Part shown: in pieces, positions 51,416-60,846 of the stretch
Position numbering within the stretch: position 1 is the first letter of the stretch
Layout: every line of letters starts with the position of its first letter
DNA from: Caldilinea sp. CFX5
GTDB taxonomy: Bacteria; Chloroflexota; Anaerolineae; Caldilineales; Caldilineaceae
Assembly: GCA_021405325.1 (NCBI GenBank)
Contig: QWII01000050.1
Coordinates: 36,851 to 100,850, forward strand
Direction: 5' to 3'
Length of the DNA stretch: 64,000 nucleotides
Made by a program: the position numbers and the translations under genes
The notes under the pieces: model-generated
Databases searched by the model: none
Seen by the model: the letters and a program-made list of their open reading frames with translations, nothing else
Told to the model about the DNA's origin: nothing

Positions 51416-52204
51416 CTACGTAATTTTCGTGCGGCGTATCATGCGATGATAGAGACCAGGCCACAAGCGTTTTAGGTAGACGGCCAACACCTCTTTGCCG
51501 CCAACCACGATCTCTTCTTCTTCCCGTTCAATGGCTTGACAGATGCGATTTGCCAGCGCTTCCGGCGTCATTCCTTTGGCTTGCGTCGGGTCCATCTGTC
51601 CATGCGCGCCGCCGTCACCGGTGAGGGCATGAAGCGATAGATTTGTCTTCGTGTAGCCAGGGCAAACGATGGTCACCCGCAGGCCATCTTGATAGACCTC
51701 GGCGCGCAGCGCGTCAAAAAAGCCATGTAACGCATGTTTGGAGGCGGCGTAGGCCGACCGACGCGGCGTGCTGATCTTGCCGGAGAGGCTGCTGATGACG
51801 ACGAAATGGCCGCTCTTGCGGGCAATCATGCCGGGCAAGACGGCGTGGGTGAGGGCGATGGCGCCAAAGTAGTTGATCTCCATGATCCGCCGCTGCACTG
51901 CCATGTCAGTTTCGGCCACTGTCGAGCGCTGGCTGACGCCGCCGGAGTGGATTAGCAAGTCAATGGCGCCGACTTCCGCTAATGCCTGTTGTGTTACTGC
52001 CGCAGCGTCAAAAGCTGCTAGATCCAGCGGCAAGGAGAGGTGGTTGTCGGCATTGGTACAGCGGCTGCGCACCCGTTCCAATTCGTCCAACCGCCGCGCC
52101 GAGAGAATCAGACGCGCCCCGCGCGCACTCAGCGCATAGGCCAACGCCTCGCCAATCCCCGATGAAGCGCCTGTAATCCAGGCTGTTTTGTTTTGGATGT
52201 TCAT
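51416..52204 (-). CDS. Short-chain dehydrogenase/reductase
   Basis: A 262-residue NAD(P)-dependent oxidoreductase with TGASSGIG (11-18), Ser139 in VISSLSG, and Tyr152/Lys156 in AYAASK, so the catalytic set is complete. It resembles DltE/DHRS-type reductases often linked to lipid genes. Neighbours on both sides are acyltransferase genes. Confidence 0.9.
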   Translation of the reverse strand: MNIQNKTAWITGASSGIGEALAYALSARGARLILSARRLDELERVRSRCTNADNHLSLPLDLAAFDAAAVTQQALAEVGAIDLLIHSGGVSQRSTVAETDMAVQRRIMEINYFGAIALTHAVLPGMIARKSGHFVVISSLSGKISTPRRSAYAASKHALHGFFDALRAEVYQDGLRVTIVCPGYTKTNLSLHALTGDGGAHGQMDPTQAKGMTPEALANRICQAIEREEEEIVVGGKEVLAVYLKRLWPGLYHRMIRRTKIT

Positions 52205-52216
52205 AACACGCTAAAG

Positions 52217-52855
52217 CTACTCCCACGCCGGCATTTCAACCTGTTGGGCCAGTTCGTGCATGGCTCGTTCATAAGCTTGCATCGTTTCGTTAACTGAACC
52301 GCGCCAGTAGATCGGCTCGCCGATCACCATATCGACAAAGAAGGGCACCAGCAGAAAGTCGCCGCGCGGCAGCGCCTTGCCCAGCCCGTGCATAAAGACT
52401 GGAATCAAGGGCGTCTCCGGATGGCGTTCTAATAAGCGCGCGACACCACTTTTGAAACGGCTCAACCGTTCCGGCTCCCCGCGCGACCCTTCGGGGAAGA
52501 GCAACACGATCTGCTTTTGCGCCAACATATCGGACGGCTCAGCCAGCGGATCGCTCTCCTTATCCTTGCGATTGCGATCAATGGGAATGATGTGCATGAT
52601 ATTCAGGCTAAACCAGGCCAGCTTGGCATTGGTCAGAAAATAATCCGCCGCCGCTACCGGTCGCACCTGAAAAACCCTGGCCAACGGCCAGAGCGACATC
52701 AACGTCAGTGTATCCAGGTGGCTGTTATGGTTGGCCGCAATAATCGCCGGCCCATCCATCGGCAAGTGCTCCTCAGAGCGAATCTTCACCCCCAGCACCA
52801 CTGCCACTAATGGCCGTACAATCAATAAAAAGAAGAGTGCTTGTAAAAGACGCAT
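52217..52855 (-). CDS. 1-acyl-glycerol-3-phosphate acyltransferase (PlsC family)
   Basis: A 212-residue membrane-anchored acyltransferase. A hydrophobic N-terminus (RLLQALFFLLIVRPLVAVV) precedes the HX4D motif His43-Asp48 (NHNSHLD) and FPEGSRGEPERL. ATG 52855 is chosen; the region upstream to 52927 belongs to the spacer hairpin made of TTAGTTAGTTGG and its inverse. It makes phosphatidic acid for the CdsA step encoded next. Confidence 0.87.
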   Translation of the reverse strand: MRLLQALFFLLIVRPLVAVVLGVKIRSEEHLPMDGPAIIAANHNSHLDTLTLMSLWPLARVFQVRPVAAADYFLTNAKLAWFSLNIMHIIPIDRNRKDKESDPLAEPSDMLAQKQIVLLFPEGSRGEPERLSRFKSGVARLLERHPETPLIPVFMHGLGKALPRGDFLLVPFFVDMVIGEPIYWRGSVNETMQAYERAMHELAQQVEMPAWE

Positions 52856-52879
52856 AAGCCAACCCTCAGGGAGTCGTTC

Positions 52880-52961
52880 GTTAGTTAGTTGGTTCGTTGG
52901 TTTCGACAAGCGTTCGACTGAGCTCACGCCGAAGTCTCAACCACCGAACCAACCAACTAAA
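52880..52961. repeat. Spacer inverted repeat (TTAGTTGG type)
   Basis: TTAGTTAGTTGGTTCG near 52880 is inverted in CGAACCAACCAACTAA ending at 52961. A smaller relative lies at 50458-50505, between the acyltransferase and the PD-(D/E)XK-like genes. Confidence 0.7.
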
Positions 52962-52962
52962 A

Positions 52963-53916
52963 TCAATAGTGCCACGCCAAGACCAGATAGAAAAAGAGTG
53001 GCGCCGTGTAGATCAAGTTGTCGATGCGGTTGAGGACGCCGCCGTGACCGGGGGTCATCGTGCCGCGATCTTTGATCTGGAGATCCATCTTGATCGCTGA
53101 AAGGACAATATAGCCGACAAAGGAACTGGCCGCAATAATCGCGCCCATGAGCAGCGCTTGCACCGGTGTAAAGGGCGTGATTAGGGGCGCAACCGGCCAG
53201 GCAATCAGCGCGGTGACAACCACGCTCCCGGCCAGACTAGCCCAGTTGCGCGTCTGGCTGACCTTTAAGCTCAGGCGCGGATCAGGGAACAGCCTGCTAA
53301 AGAGAAATTGAGTGAAATAGCTGAGTTGCGCCAGCCCCACGAGAAAAATAAAGAGACCGGCGCCGGTCGTTGGTGGCAGGTTGTCAGCCGGTAAGACCAA
53401 TAGATAGGCCAAATGGCCCAGACTGTAGACCGTGGTAATAATGCCCCAACCAATGGTGCTCCATGCCCGTAAAAACCCCCGCGGATCACTGACCATGACC
53501 ATGACCATTGGTAAGATCAGAAAGACATGAATCGGCGCAAAGAGAATAAAGGCGGTGCGCCGTTCGAGCAGAATCAAGATAAATTGAATTGGCAGTGACA
53601 GATAGGCCCAAAACAAAACGCGCCGGTCGGCGCGCCGCGTTGGCGTCATGGAGAAAAATTCCTTGAGCGCCAGAAAGGCGATAAACCAGATATAGAGAAT
53701 GAGAACTTTGGGGCTGTAAAGAATCGCCAACAGAAAGACGATCAACACCACCCAGAGAAAGGCAATGCGCGTACCGATCTTGGGCAGGCCGGGGCCAGGG
53801 CGAAACCAGAGCAACAACCAGTAGCCCAGGGTAATGACTGCCAACAGCGCCAGCAGGCCATTGGTCAGCATGGGCAACCCGTACTCATTCTGTAAAAGCT
53901 GTGTGAATGTGACCAT
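52963..53916 (-). CDS. cdsA: Phosphatidate cytidylyltransferase
   Basis: A 317-residue integral membrane enzyme with eight or so helices and the C-terminal CdsA signature (LSAIKMDLQIKDRGTMTPGH followed by GGVLNRIDNL). It makes CDP-diacylglycerol, the precursor of phosphatidylglycerol and related lipids. It is the first gene of the - strand lipid cluster. Confidence 0.88.
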   Translation of the reverse strand: MVTFTQLLQNEYGLPMLTNGLLALLAVITLGYWLLLWFRPGPGLPKIGTRIAFLWVVLIVFLLAILYSPKVLILYIWFIAFLALKEFFSMTPTRRADRRVLFWAYLSLPIQFILILLERRTAFILFAPIHVFLILPMVMVMVSDPRGFLRAWSTIGWGIITTVYSLGHLAYLLVLPADNLPPTTGAGLFIFLVGLAQLSYFTQFLFSRLFPDPRLSLKVSQTRNWASLAGSVVVTALIAWPVAPLITPFTPVQALLMGAIIAASSFVGYIVLSAIKMDLQIKDRGTMTPGHGGVLNRIDNLIYTAPLFFYLVLAWHY

Positions 53917-54275
53917 TGTTGGTCTCCAAAAACGCGTGGGAGGTGCGGACCGCTACTTACTAAAAGTTTACCCTGTCTCGCACACTTGCACAAATGGCGT
54001 GAATGGCGGTGGCGCTCAAATAAATATCCCGTAGGAGTGGGTATTCTATTTTGTGAAACCGCCTTACGTCCGCAACTCAGTCGTATGTTGACAAGCGACC
54101 GAACGTTTGCCCCTTGTGTGATCGCCGTCCAGTCCCATAATAAGAAACGCCATACAATCATCGCAACGATTTCGACCGGAGCGCCCAAACGCGAAGCGGC
54201 AAGCGTCGCGCCGTCATTGTTTATCACTTGCCCCGTTTTCGCACCGGGTGGTCGTATGAGAGGATAATCCTAAAG
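53917..54275. other. Divergent spacer between lipid and chitinase genes
   Basis: This 359-base region between two outward-facing genes must contain both promoters, but I do not see a clear -35/-10 pair. A TTGACA at 54088 lacks a partner at the right distance. GAGGAT lies before the chitinase start. Confidence 0.45.
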
Positions 54276-56681
54276 ATGAAAAGAAGCACGGCGCGCCACC
54301 TATTTGTTGGTCTGTTCTTTCTACTGCTGGTCTTTGTAAGTACATCTGAATTGGCCTCTGCGCACGGCTCGATGGAAGACCCAGTTAGCCGTGTCTACCA
54401 GTGTTACCAGGAAGGGCCGGAGAATCCGCAATCGGCCGCGTGCCAGGCGGCGGTTGCTGCCGGCGGCACGCAACAGTTTTACGACTGGACCGGGGTAAAC
54501 TTGTTGGCTGCTGATCAACACCGCGCCTTGATCCCGGATGGTAAATTGTGCAGCGCGGGCAAGGCAAGCCACCAAGGGTTGGATCTCGCCCGTGCCGACT
54601 GGCGCGCCAAGTCGCTTGCCCCCGATGCCAATGGCAATTACGAATTTGTCTTCCGCGCCACGGCCCCGCACTCGACCAAATATTTCGACTTCTATATCAC
54701 CAAAGATGGCTATGACCCCACCCAGCCGCTCAAATGGTCGGATCTTGAAGCTACGCCTTTCTGTCATATCACCAGCGTGACCCTGACCGATGGGCGCTAT
54801 CGGATGCGTTGTCCCCTGCCCAAAGGGAAAAGTGGCAAACATGTCATTTACAATATCTGGCAGCGGGATGATAGCGCCGAAGCGTTCTACAGTTGTCTGG
54901 ATGTCGAATTTACCAGCGGCAACGCCACCCCCACCGGCACGCCGGCCACCGCCACGCCAACCCCAGCCACCACACCGACCCCACCGGCAACGACAGCAAG
55001 TTGTCGCGTCGATTACACCATTACCAACGCCTGGAGCAACGGTTTTAATGCCGATGTCACCATCACCAACCAGAGCCACAGCGCCCTCAACGGTTGGACC
55101 TTGACCTGGAGCTTTCCGGGCAATCAACAGATCAGCAGCCTCTGGAACGGCAAGGTGACACAGAGCGGCTCAGGGGTGATTGTGACCAATGAAAGCTGGA
55201 ATGGCACGCTGGCCGCCCATGACGGCACGGCCACCATTGGCTTTGCAGCCACCTTCCAGGGCGCCAACCCGCAGCCGGCTACCTTCCTACTCAATGGCAT
55301 GACCTGCGCCACGGGCGGCGTTGCGCCAACCCCGACCGCAACGCCATCGACAACCGCCACCGCGGCGACGCCAACGCCGATGCCCTCTGCCACACCGGCG
55401 CCGCCCGGCGGTGGCAACAAACAAGTGGTTGCCTACTTTACCCAGTGGGGCATTTATGGTCGCAACTATCATGTCAAAAATATTGTGACCAGCGGCGCGG
55501 CGAGCAAAATCACGACGATCAACTACGCCTTTGGCAACATCGTCAACGGCGAATGTATCATGACCACGCAAGCCGGTGTGATGGATGCCTTTGCTGATTA
55601 CCAGAAGAGCTACACGGCGGCAGAAAGTGTGGATGGGCAGGCCGATCAGTGGAACCAGCCCTTGCGCGGCAATTTCAACCAACTGAAAAAGCTGAAGCAG
55701 CAATACCCGCATCTCAAGCTGCTCATTTCGCTCGGCGGCTGGACCTGGTCGGGCGGTTTCCATGAAGCGGCCAAGACGGCGGCGTCACGGCAGAAGGTGG
55801 TCGCCTCTTGTATCGACATCTACATTCGCGGCAACCTGCCGGTGGTCGATAACGCGGGTGGACAAGGGGTTGCGGCCGGTCTCTTTGACGGCATTGACAT
55901 CGACTGGGAATACCCCGGCGCGCCCGGCATCGGCAACCCCTATGGCCCGGAGGATACGCACAATTTCACCCTCTTGTTACAAGAGTTCCGCCAGCAGTTG
56001 GATGCCATTGATCCCAAGTTGATGCTGACCATTGCCACCGGCGCCGGTGTTGACAAATACAGCCTCTTGGAACTGGATCAGATCCATCCGCTTCTCAACT
56101 ATATCAACATCATGACCTACGACTTTCATGGCGCGTGGGAGAACATCACCGGTTTTGCTGCTCCCCTGTATACTTCGCCTGGTGCGCCCTATAGCCATCC
56201 GGCCAGCACCTATGCGGCTGCTAATGCGGTGCAGGGCTACCGCCAGGCCGGCGTGCCGGCGGCGAAGCTTGTGCTGGGCATTCCCTTCTATGGCCGCGGT
56301 TGGACGGGCGTCGGCAACACCAACAATGGCCTCTGGCAGAGTGCAACCGGCGGCGCACCCGGCGCCTGGGAAAGCGGCATTGACGACTACAAAGTGATCA
56401 AAGCGCTCGCCTACCCGGTCTATCGCGACGAAGCCGCCGGCGCCGTCTGGAAGTACAACGGCAACACCTTCTGGAGCTATGATGACCCCATCACCATCGC
56501 GACCAAGCTCAGTTATGTCAAGCAGCAACAACTCGGCGGCGTCATGATCTGGTCGCTGGACGGCGACACGGCGGACGGGGAGTTGGTGGGGGCGATCCAT
56601 GCCGGGCTGGCTGTTCCGCCCGACCCGACCGGGACGCCACGAACAGCGCTCTATTTGCCGCTTGTGGTAGGCGCCAAATAA
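54276..56681 (+). CDS. Secreted LPMO (AA10)-CBM2-GH18 chitin-degrading fusion
   Basis: An 801-residue secreted enzyme. After signal cleavage (LASA|HGSMEDPVSR) the mature N-terminal His30 and His132 (TAPHSTKYF) form the copper brace of an AA10 lytic polysaccharide monooxygenase (30 to about 215). A Thr/Pro linker leads to a CBM2 (about 242-345), another linker, and a GH18 chitinase (about 383-785) with the complete DGIDIDWEYPG motif and the catalytic Glu545. It combines oxidative and hydrolytic attack on chitin. ATG 54276 fits the signal peptide. Confidence 0.92.
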   Translation: MKRSTARHLFVGLFFLLLVFVSTSELASAHGSMEDPVSRVYQCYQEGPENPQSAACQAAVAAGGTQQFYDWTGVNLLAADQHRALIPDGKLCSAGKASHQGLDLARADWRAKSLAPDANGNYEFVFRATAPHSTKYFDFYITKDGYDPTQPLKWSDLEATPFCHITSVTLTDGRYRMRCPLPKGKSGKHVIYNIWQRDDSAEAFYSCLDVEFTSGNATPTGTPATATPTPATTPTPPATTASCRVDYTITNAWSNGFNADVTITNQSHSALNGWTLTWSFPGNQQISSLWNGKVTQSGSGVIVTNESWNGTLAAHDGTATIGFAATFQGANPQPATFLLNGMTCATGGVAPTPTATPSTTATAATPTPMPSATPAPPGGGNKQVVAYFTQWGIYGRNYHVKNIVTSGAASKITTINYAFGNIVNGECIMTTQAGVMDAFADYQKSYTAAESVDGQADQWNQPLRGNFNQLKKLKQQYPHLKLLISLGGWTWSGGFHEAAKTAASRQKVVASCIDIYIRGNLPVVDNAGGQGVAAGLFDGIDIDWEYPGAPGIGNPYGPEDTHNFTLLLQEFRQQLDAIDPKLMLTIATGAGVDKYSLLELDQIHPLLNYINIMTYDFHGAWENITGFAAPLYTSPGAPYSHPASTYAAANAVQGYRQAGVPAAKLVLGIPFYGRGWTGVGNTNNGLWQSATGGAPGAWESGIDDYKVIKALAYPVYRDEAAGAVWKYNGNTFWSYDDPITIATKLSYVKQQQLGGVMIWSLDGDTADGELVGAIHAGLAVPPDPTGTPRTALYLPLVVGAK

Positions 56682-56721
56682 CACAATTTCACCACCTTGC
56701 TAGCTTATCTCATGCGCTCAG

Positions 56722-56730
56722 TGATATAAT
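56722..56730 (+). promoter_or_regulatory. Extended -10 promoter before the AAA-ATPase gene
   Basis: TGATATAAT is a TGn-TATAAT extended -10, 53 bases before the start codon. No good -35 box, as is usual for extended -10 promoters. Confidence 0.55.
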
Positions 56731-56782
56731 GAGTCAGCGCGCTTGATGGCGCAGTGCAGAGCGTAAACGGCAAGGAGGCAGT

Positions 56783-58579
56783 ATGACATTCCCAATCAAG
56801 TTCCCCTATGGCATGCGCGACTTTTATGCCTTGCGCATGGAAGATTACCTCTATCTTGACCGGACTGACCGCATTCCCTTGCTGGAACAGGCCGGCAAAG
56901 AGGTAATTTTCCTCCGCCCGCGCCGTTTTGGGAAAAGTTTGTTGCTCTCCATGTTAGAAAATTATTATAGCGTCACCAAAGCCGCTGACTTTGAACGGCT
57001 CTTTGGCGGCCTGGCGATTGGGCGCAACCCAACGCCGCTGCACAATCAATATCTGGTGATGAAGTGGGACTTCTCGGCGATTCGCTCCCAAGGTTCGGTG
57101 CAGATCATTGAGCAAGCGTTTTACAACTACCTGAATGAACGCATTCGCAATTTCGCCATCAATCATCGTCATCTGTTGCCGGTGGAGATCTTGCTCAACC
57201 CGACGGATGCCATGGCCTCGTTTCAGTCGCTCTTGACGGCTGTCCAGCAGACGCCCTATCAACTCTATCTCTTCATTGATGAATATGATAACTTTGCCAA
57301 TGAAGTGATGATGGCCTATGGCAATGAAAGCCAGGAGCGTTATGACGCCTTGGTCTCTGGTGAAGGGCTGCTCAAGACGGTTTTCAAAAATATTAAAGGC
57401 GCCGGAGCTGGTGAAGGGCTGGCGCGCCTCTTCATTACTGGTGTTTCTCCCATTGTCTTGAGCGATGTCACCAGTGGTCACAATGTCTCAGAAAACATCT
57501 ACTGGTTCCCAGAGTTCAATGACCTTTGCGGCTTCCGCGAAGACGAAGTAAAGACCCTGGTGACACGCGTCGTCGAACATTGTCAATTGCCGGCGGAAAA
57601 GGGCGAGGAAGCGTTGGAACTCATGCGCATTTTTTATGATGGTTCGCGCTTTGCTGCGGAAGATGAACCGCTTGTCTATAACCCAACGCAGGTCTTCTAC
57701 TTTTTGAAGTATTTCCAACAGCGTTGTCGCTACCCCGATAAAATGCTTGACGGTAATATGGCGCCTGACTATCAAAAACTGGTCTACATTTCGCAACACC
57801 CGGATGGCGAACGCTTACTGCTCGACGCGATCAATGACGAAACCGTCTTAGCCGTTGAAGAAGTTGGCGAACGCTTTGGGATGCGTGAAATGTTGGCCGA
57901 AACCAAACGACGTGAACGGTTGGCCGCCTTGCTTTGTTACCTGGGTGTTCTTACCTTAGCCGGTAAGACGCACAAAGGCGAAAGCATTCTCAAAATCCCT
58001 AATTTGGTTATCCGGCGACTCTATGCCGAACGGCTGTTAGAAATGGCGTTGCCCAATCCGCATGATCAGGATGTTGGGGTCGAAGCCGCGCGCTTGCTTT
58101 ATCAAGAGGGCGCCATGCAACCAGTTTGTGACTTTGTCGAGCGGAGCTACTTCCGCGTCTTCGACAACCGCGACTATCACGGCGCCAACGAACTGACCAT
58201 CAAAACTGCCTTCCTGACGTTGCTCTATAATGACGCCTTCTACATCATGGACTCGGAAAAGGCGTTGCAACGCACCTACGCCGATTTGATCATGATCCTG
58301 CGTCCAGAGATGCGGCGCTATCAGTTGCTGGACATCCTCATTGAATTTAAGTATGTCGCCTTAACTGAAGTCACCCTGCGTGGTCGTCGCCTGCAAGAAG
58401 CGCCGGCGGCTGAGTTGGCGGCGCTGCCCAAAGTCAAAGAACAATTGGCGGCGGCAGAAAAACAGTTACAGGATTACCGCCGCAAGTTACAGGCTAAGTA
58501 TGGCGCCGACCTCCGTTTGCGCACCTATGCGGTAACTGCCATCGGCTTTGAACGGCTTGTGTGGCGAGAGGTGAAGTGA
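56783..58579 (+). CDS. AAA-ATPase-like protein with C-terminal PD-(D/E)XK nuclease-like domain
   Basis: A 598-residue protein of the AAA-ATPase_like/DUF1703 family. The N-terminus FPYGMRDFYALR and YLDRTDRIPLLE precede a P-loop RPRRFGKS (45-52); YLFIDEYDNFANE is the Walker B region; the C-terminal part (YADLIMILRPEMRRYQLLD then ILIEFKYV) matches the nuclease-like domain with an ExK. The family is widespread as multiple copies in bacteria and its role is unknown; defence or mobile-element functions have been suggested. Ribosome binding site AAGGAGG. Confidence 0.88.
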   Translation: MTFPIKFPYGMRDFYALRMEDYLYLDRTDRIPLLEQAGKEVIFLRPRRFGKSLLLSMLENYYSVTKAADFERLFGGLAIGRNPTPLHNQYLVMKWDFSAIRSQGSVQIIEQAFYNYLNERIRNFAINHRHLLPVEILLNPTDAMASFQSLLTAVQQTPYQLYLFIDEYDNFANEVMMAYGNESQERYDALVSGEGLLKTVFKNIKGAGAGEGLARLFITGVSPIVLSDVTSGHNVSENIYWFPEFNDLCGFREDEVKTLVTRVVEHCQLPAEKGEEALELMRIFYDGSRFAAEDEPLVYNPTQVFYFLKYFQQRCRYPDKMLDGNMAPDYQKLVYISQHPDGERLLLDAINDETVLAVEEVGERFGMREMLAETKRRERLAALLCYLGVLTLAGKTHKGESILKIPNLVIRRLYAERLLEMALPNPHDQDVGVEAARLLYQEGAMQPVCDFVERSYFRVFDNRDYHGANELTIKTAFLTLLYNDAFYIMDSEKALQRTYADLIMILRPEMRRYQLLDILIEFKYVALTEVTLRGRRLQEAPAAELAALPKVKEQLAAAEKQLQDYRRKLQAKYGADLRLRTYAVTAIGFERLVWREVK

Positions 58580-58583
58580 GCTT

Positions 58584-60698
58584 TTAAGCTTCAACACGTA
58601 TGTGACGCACCCGCAGCCAGTGCAACCCAATCGCCAGCGCCAGCAGGACAAAACCGGTGACATCCACCCAAAAGTTCGCATAGAGCAGACAGACCCCGGC
58701 CGCGCCGCCCAATATCCGCTCAACCGGATTGGCGGACTGAAAGATCCAGCCGCCAAAGGCAATGGCAAAGCCGCCAACGGCAATACACGCTGTCACAAAG
58801 GTGATGGCAATTGTCACCGGTTCGCCGATGAGCAGCAGCCCCAACCCTTCGGGACTGAGGGTAAACATAAAAGGCACCAAAAAGGCCGGCAGACAATATT
58901 TCCACGCCAGCATCATCGTCGGGTAGGGGCGACCGCCGGTAATGGCGGCGGCGGCAAAGGGCGAAAGCGCCGTCGGCGGCGAGACATCGGCCAGGACGGC
59001 GTAGTAGAAGACAAACATGTGCGCCGCCATCTCCGGCACCCCCACCTGTACCAAGGCCGGGATCACCATCACCGCGGCGATGATATAAGAAGCCGTCACC
59101 GGCACCGCCAGCCCCAGCACCCAGATCGCCAGTGCGGCATAGACCACCGTGAGAAAGAGACTGCCCGCACCCAAGTTCACAATCAAGCCGGAGATTTTCA
59201 ATCCCAACCCGGTCAGGGTGACAACGGAAACAATGATGCCGGCGCAAGCAGTGGTCGCCGCAATCGAAACAACGCTGCGCCCACCCGTTTCCAGCGCCTG
59301 TAAAATCCGCCAGTTGCTGTCATCTCCTGACTGGCTGTTGACTTTCGCATAGACAAGCGAAGCCGCTGCACCCACCGTCGCTACCACGAGCGCCCAAAAG
59401 GCCGCTACCGGGAGTCGCCACCCCAGCCCGTAGAGCGCCGCACCGGTCAACAGGGTCAGCGCCAAAACCCACGATGAGGTTAACCGTGTCTCCGGTCGGA
59501 GATAACTCAGGGCAAAGGCGATGATAATCGACCAGAAGACGGCCATAAAGGCGGTCATCCCGGTTGCCATCAACACGGCGACGGCGATCAGCGAGGTGAA
59601 GTGATACCCATATTTGCGCGTCAACTCCCACAGCGAGGGCGTTTCAATCGTGACCGCCGTCGTTCGCATCCGGCGCGAGTCCGCTTCGATCATGAGTAGG
59701 CAGGAGAGGTAATAGAGGATCGTCGGCAGCGTCGCCATCACCAACACATCCAGGTAGGAAATCTTGAGATATTCCGCAATCAGAAAGGCGGCGGCTCCCA
59801 GCGTCGGCGGCGACAAAATCGCCCCCAACCCCGCCGCCGACAAGATGCCGCCCGCCGTGTTGGCGTCATAGCCCGACCGCTTGAGCATGGGCCAGGCCAG
59901 CGCCCCCAACGTCACCGTTGTCGCCACGCCGCTGCCCGACACAGTACCCAGCAGAAAGCCCGCCGCCGTCACCGTGCGCCCCGGCCCCGATCCGCTCTTG
60001 GAGCGCCCCAACGCGGCAAACGACCAATCAAGAAAAAATTTGCCTGCCCCGCTATATTCGAGCAGCGCACCATAGATGGTAAAGAGGACAATAAAGGTTG
60101 CCGCCACATCAAGCGCGACGCCAAAGATGCCCTCCAGCGTCAAATAGTTCTGGCCGACCAGGCGGTCGATCCGATAGCCACGATGGTCAAAGGGTTCAGG
60201 AATATAGGGGCCAAAGTAGGCATAGACCAGAAACAGCCCCGCAATCACCGGCAAGGCCCAGCCCGTCGTCCGCCGCGACGCCTCTAGGATCAACAGAATG
60301 AGCAGCCCGCCCATAATCACTTCGATGGTGGTCGGGCGCGTCACCCGTTGGAGCGCCGATTCGTAGATGATCAGCAGATAGACCAACGACCCAACCGCCG
60401 CCAGCGCCAGGAGGATGTCATAGAGCGGCACCCGGCTGCGATCCCGCCGACTGATCGGGTAGAAACAGAAGGTCAGAAATAAAACCACTAACAGGAAGCT
60501 AGCGCGGTAGACATGGGTGGTAATCGTGTATTGCGTCCAGTAGAGGGCATAGAGCGCCAGCAGACCGGACAGGACGCCCGTCGCCAACCGCCAGCCGCCG
60601 GCCAGTTTCCGTGTGGGCGACTCCCCTTCAAACTCCTCCAAAAGCTGTTCAACATTAACGGCGTCCGGTTGCTCTTGCGTGCGCTGCTCCTGTGCCAT
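58584..60698 (-). CDS. TRAP transporter permease, fused DctQM type
   Basis: A 704-residue inner-membrane protein combining the small and large TRAP permease subunits. The N-terminal third has four helices; the rest has the DctM-like repeats (GSGVATTVTLGALAWPMLKR; DVSPPTALSPFAAAAITGG). It uses an ion gradient to import the acid bound by the TAXI receptor encoded upstream at 60847. An intergenic hairpin separates the two genes. Confidence 0.93.
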   Translation of the reverse strand: MAQEQRTQEQPDAVNVEQLLEEFEGESPTRKLAGGWRLATGVLSGLLALYALYWTQYTITTHVYRASFLLVVLFLTFCFYPISRRDRSRVPLYDILLALAAVGSLVYLLIIYESALQRVTRPTTIEVIMGGLLILLILEASRRTTGWALPVIAGLFLVYAYFGPYIPEPFDHRGYRIDRLVGQNYLTLEGIFGVALDVAATFIVLFTIYGALLEYSGAGKFFLDWSFAALGRSKSGSGPGRTVTAAGFLLGTVSGSGVATTVTLGALAWPMLKRSGYDANTAGGILSAAGLGAILSPPTLGAAAFLIAEYLKISYLDVLVMATLPTILYYLSCLLMIEADSRRMRTTAVTIETPSLWELTRKYGYHFTSLIAVAVLMATGMTAFMAVFWSIIIAFALSYLRPETRLTSSWVLALTLLTGAALYGLGWRLPVAAFWALVVATVGAAASLVYAKVNSQSGDDSNWRILQALETGGRSVVSIAATTACAGIIVSVVTLTGLGLKISGLIVNLGAGSLFLTVVYAALAIWVLGLAVPVTASYIIAAVMVIPALVQVGVPEMAAHMFVFYYAVLADVSPPTALSPFAAAAITGGRPYPTMMLAWKYCLPAFLVPFMFTLSPEGLGLLLIGEPVTIAITFVTACIAVGGFAIAFGGWIFQSANPVERILGGAAGVCLLYANFWVDVTGFVLLALAIGLHWLRVRHIRVEA

Positions 60699-60759
60699 GT
60701 CGCTCTACTGGCTCCCTATGGTTAGTATCGTTGAATAAAAATGGAGGCGTACTCACCCC

Positions 60760-60832
60760 GTCCTGTAGGGACGCTTGAGTTTAGAGGAGCGAACATTTTA
60801 CCCTTCCCTAAACTCAAGTGTCCCTAAGGGAC
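60760..60832. repeat. 24-bp imperfect inverted repeat between TRAP genes
   Basis: GTCCTGTAGGGACGCTTGAG followed by TTTA (60760-60783) is inverted, with four mismatches, at 60809-60832. A related half (GGGACGCCTGAGTTTAGA) appears at 34275-34292. It may keep receptor mRNA in excess over permease mRNA. Confidence 0.75.
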
Positions 60833-60846
60833 AGTCGCTCATGAAT

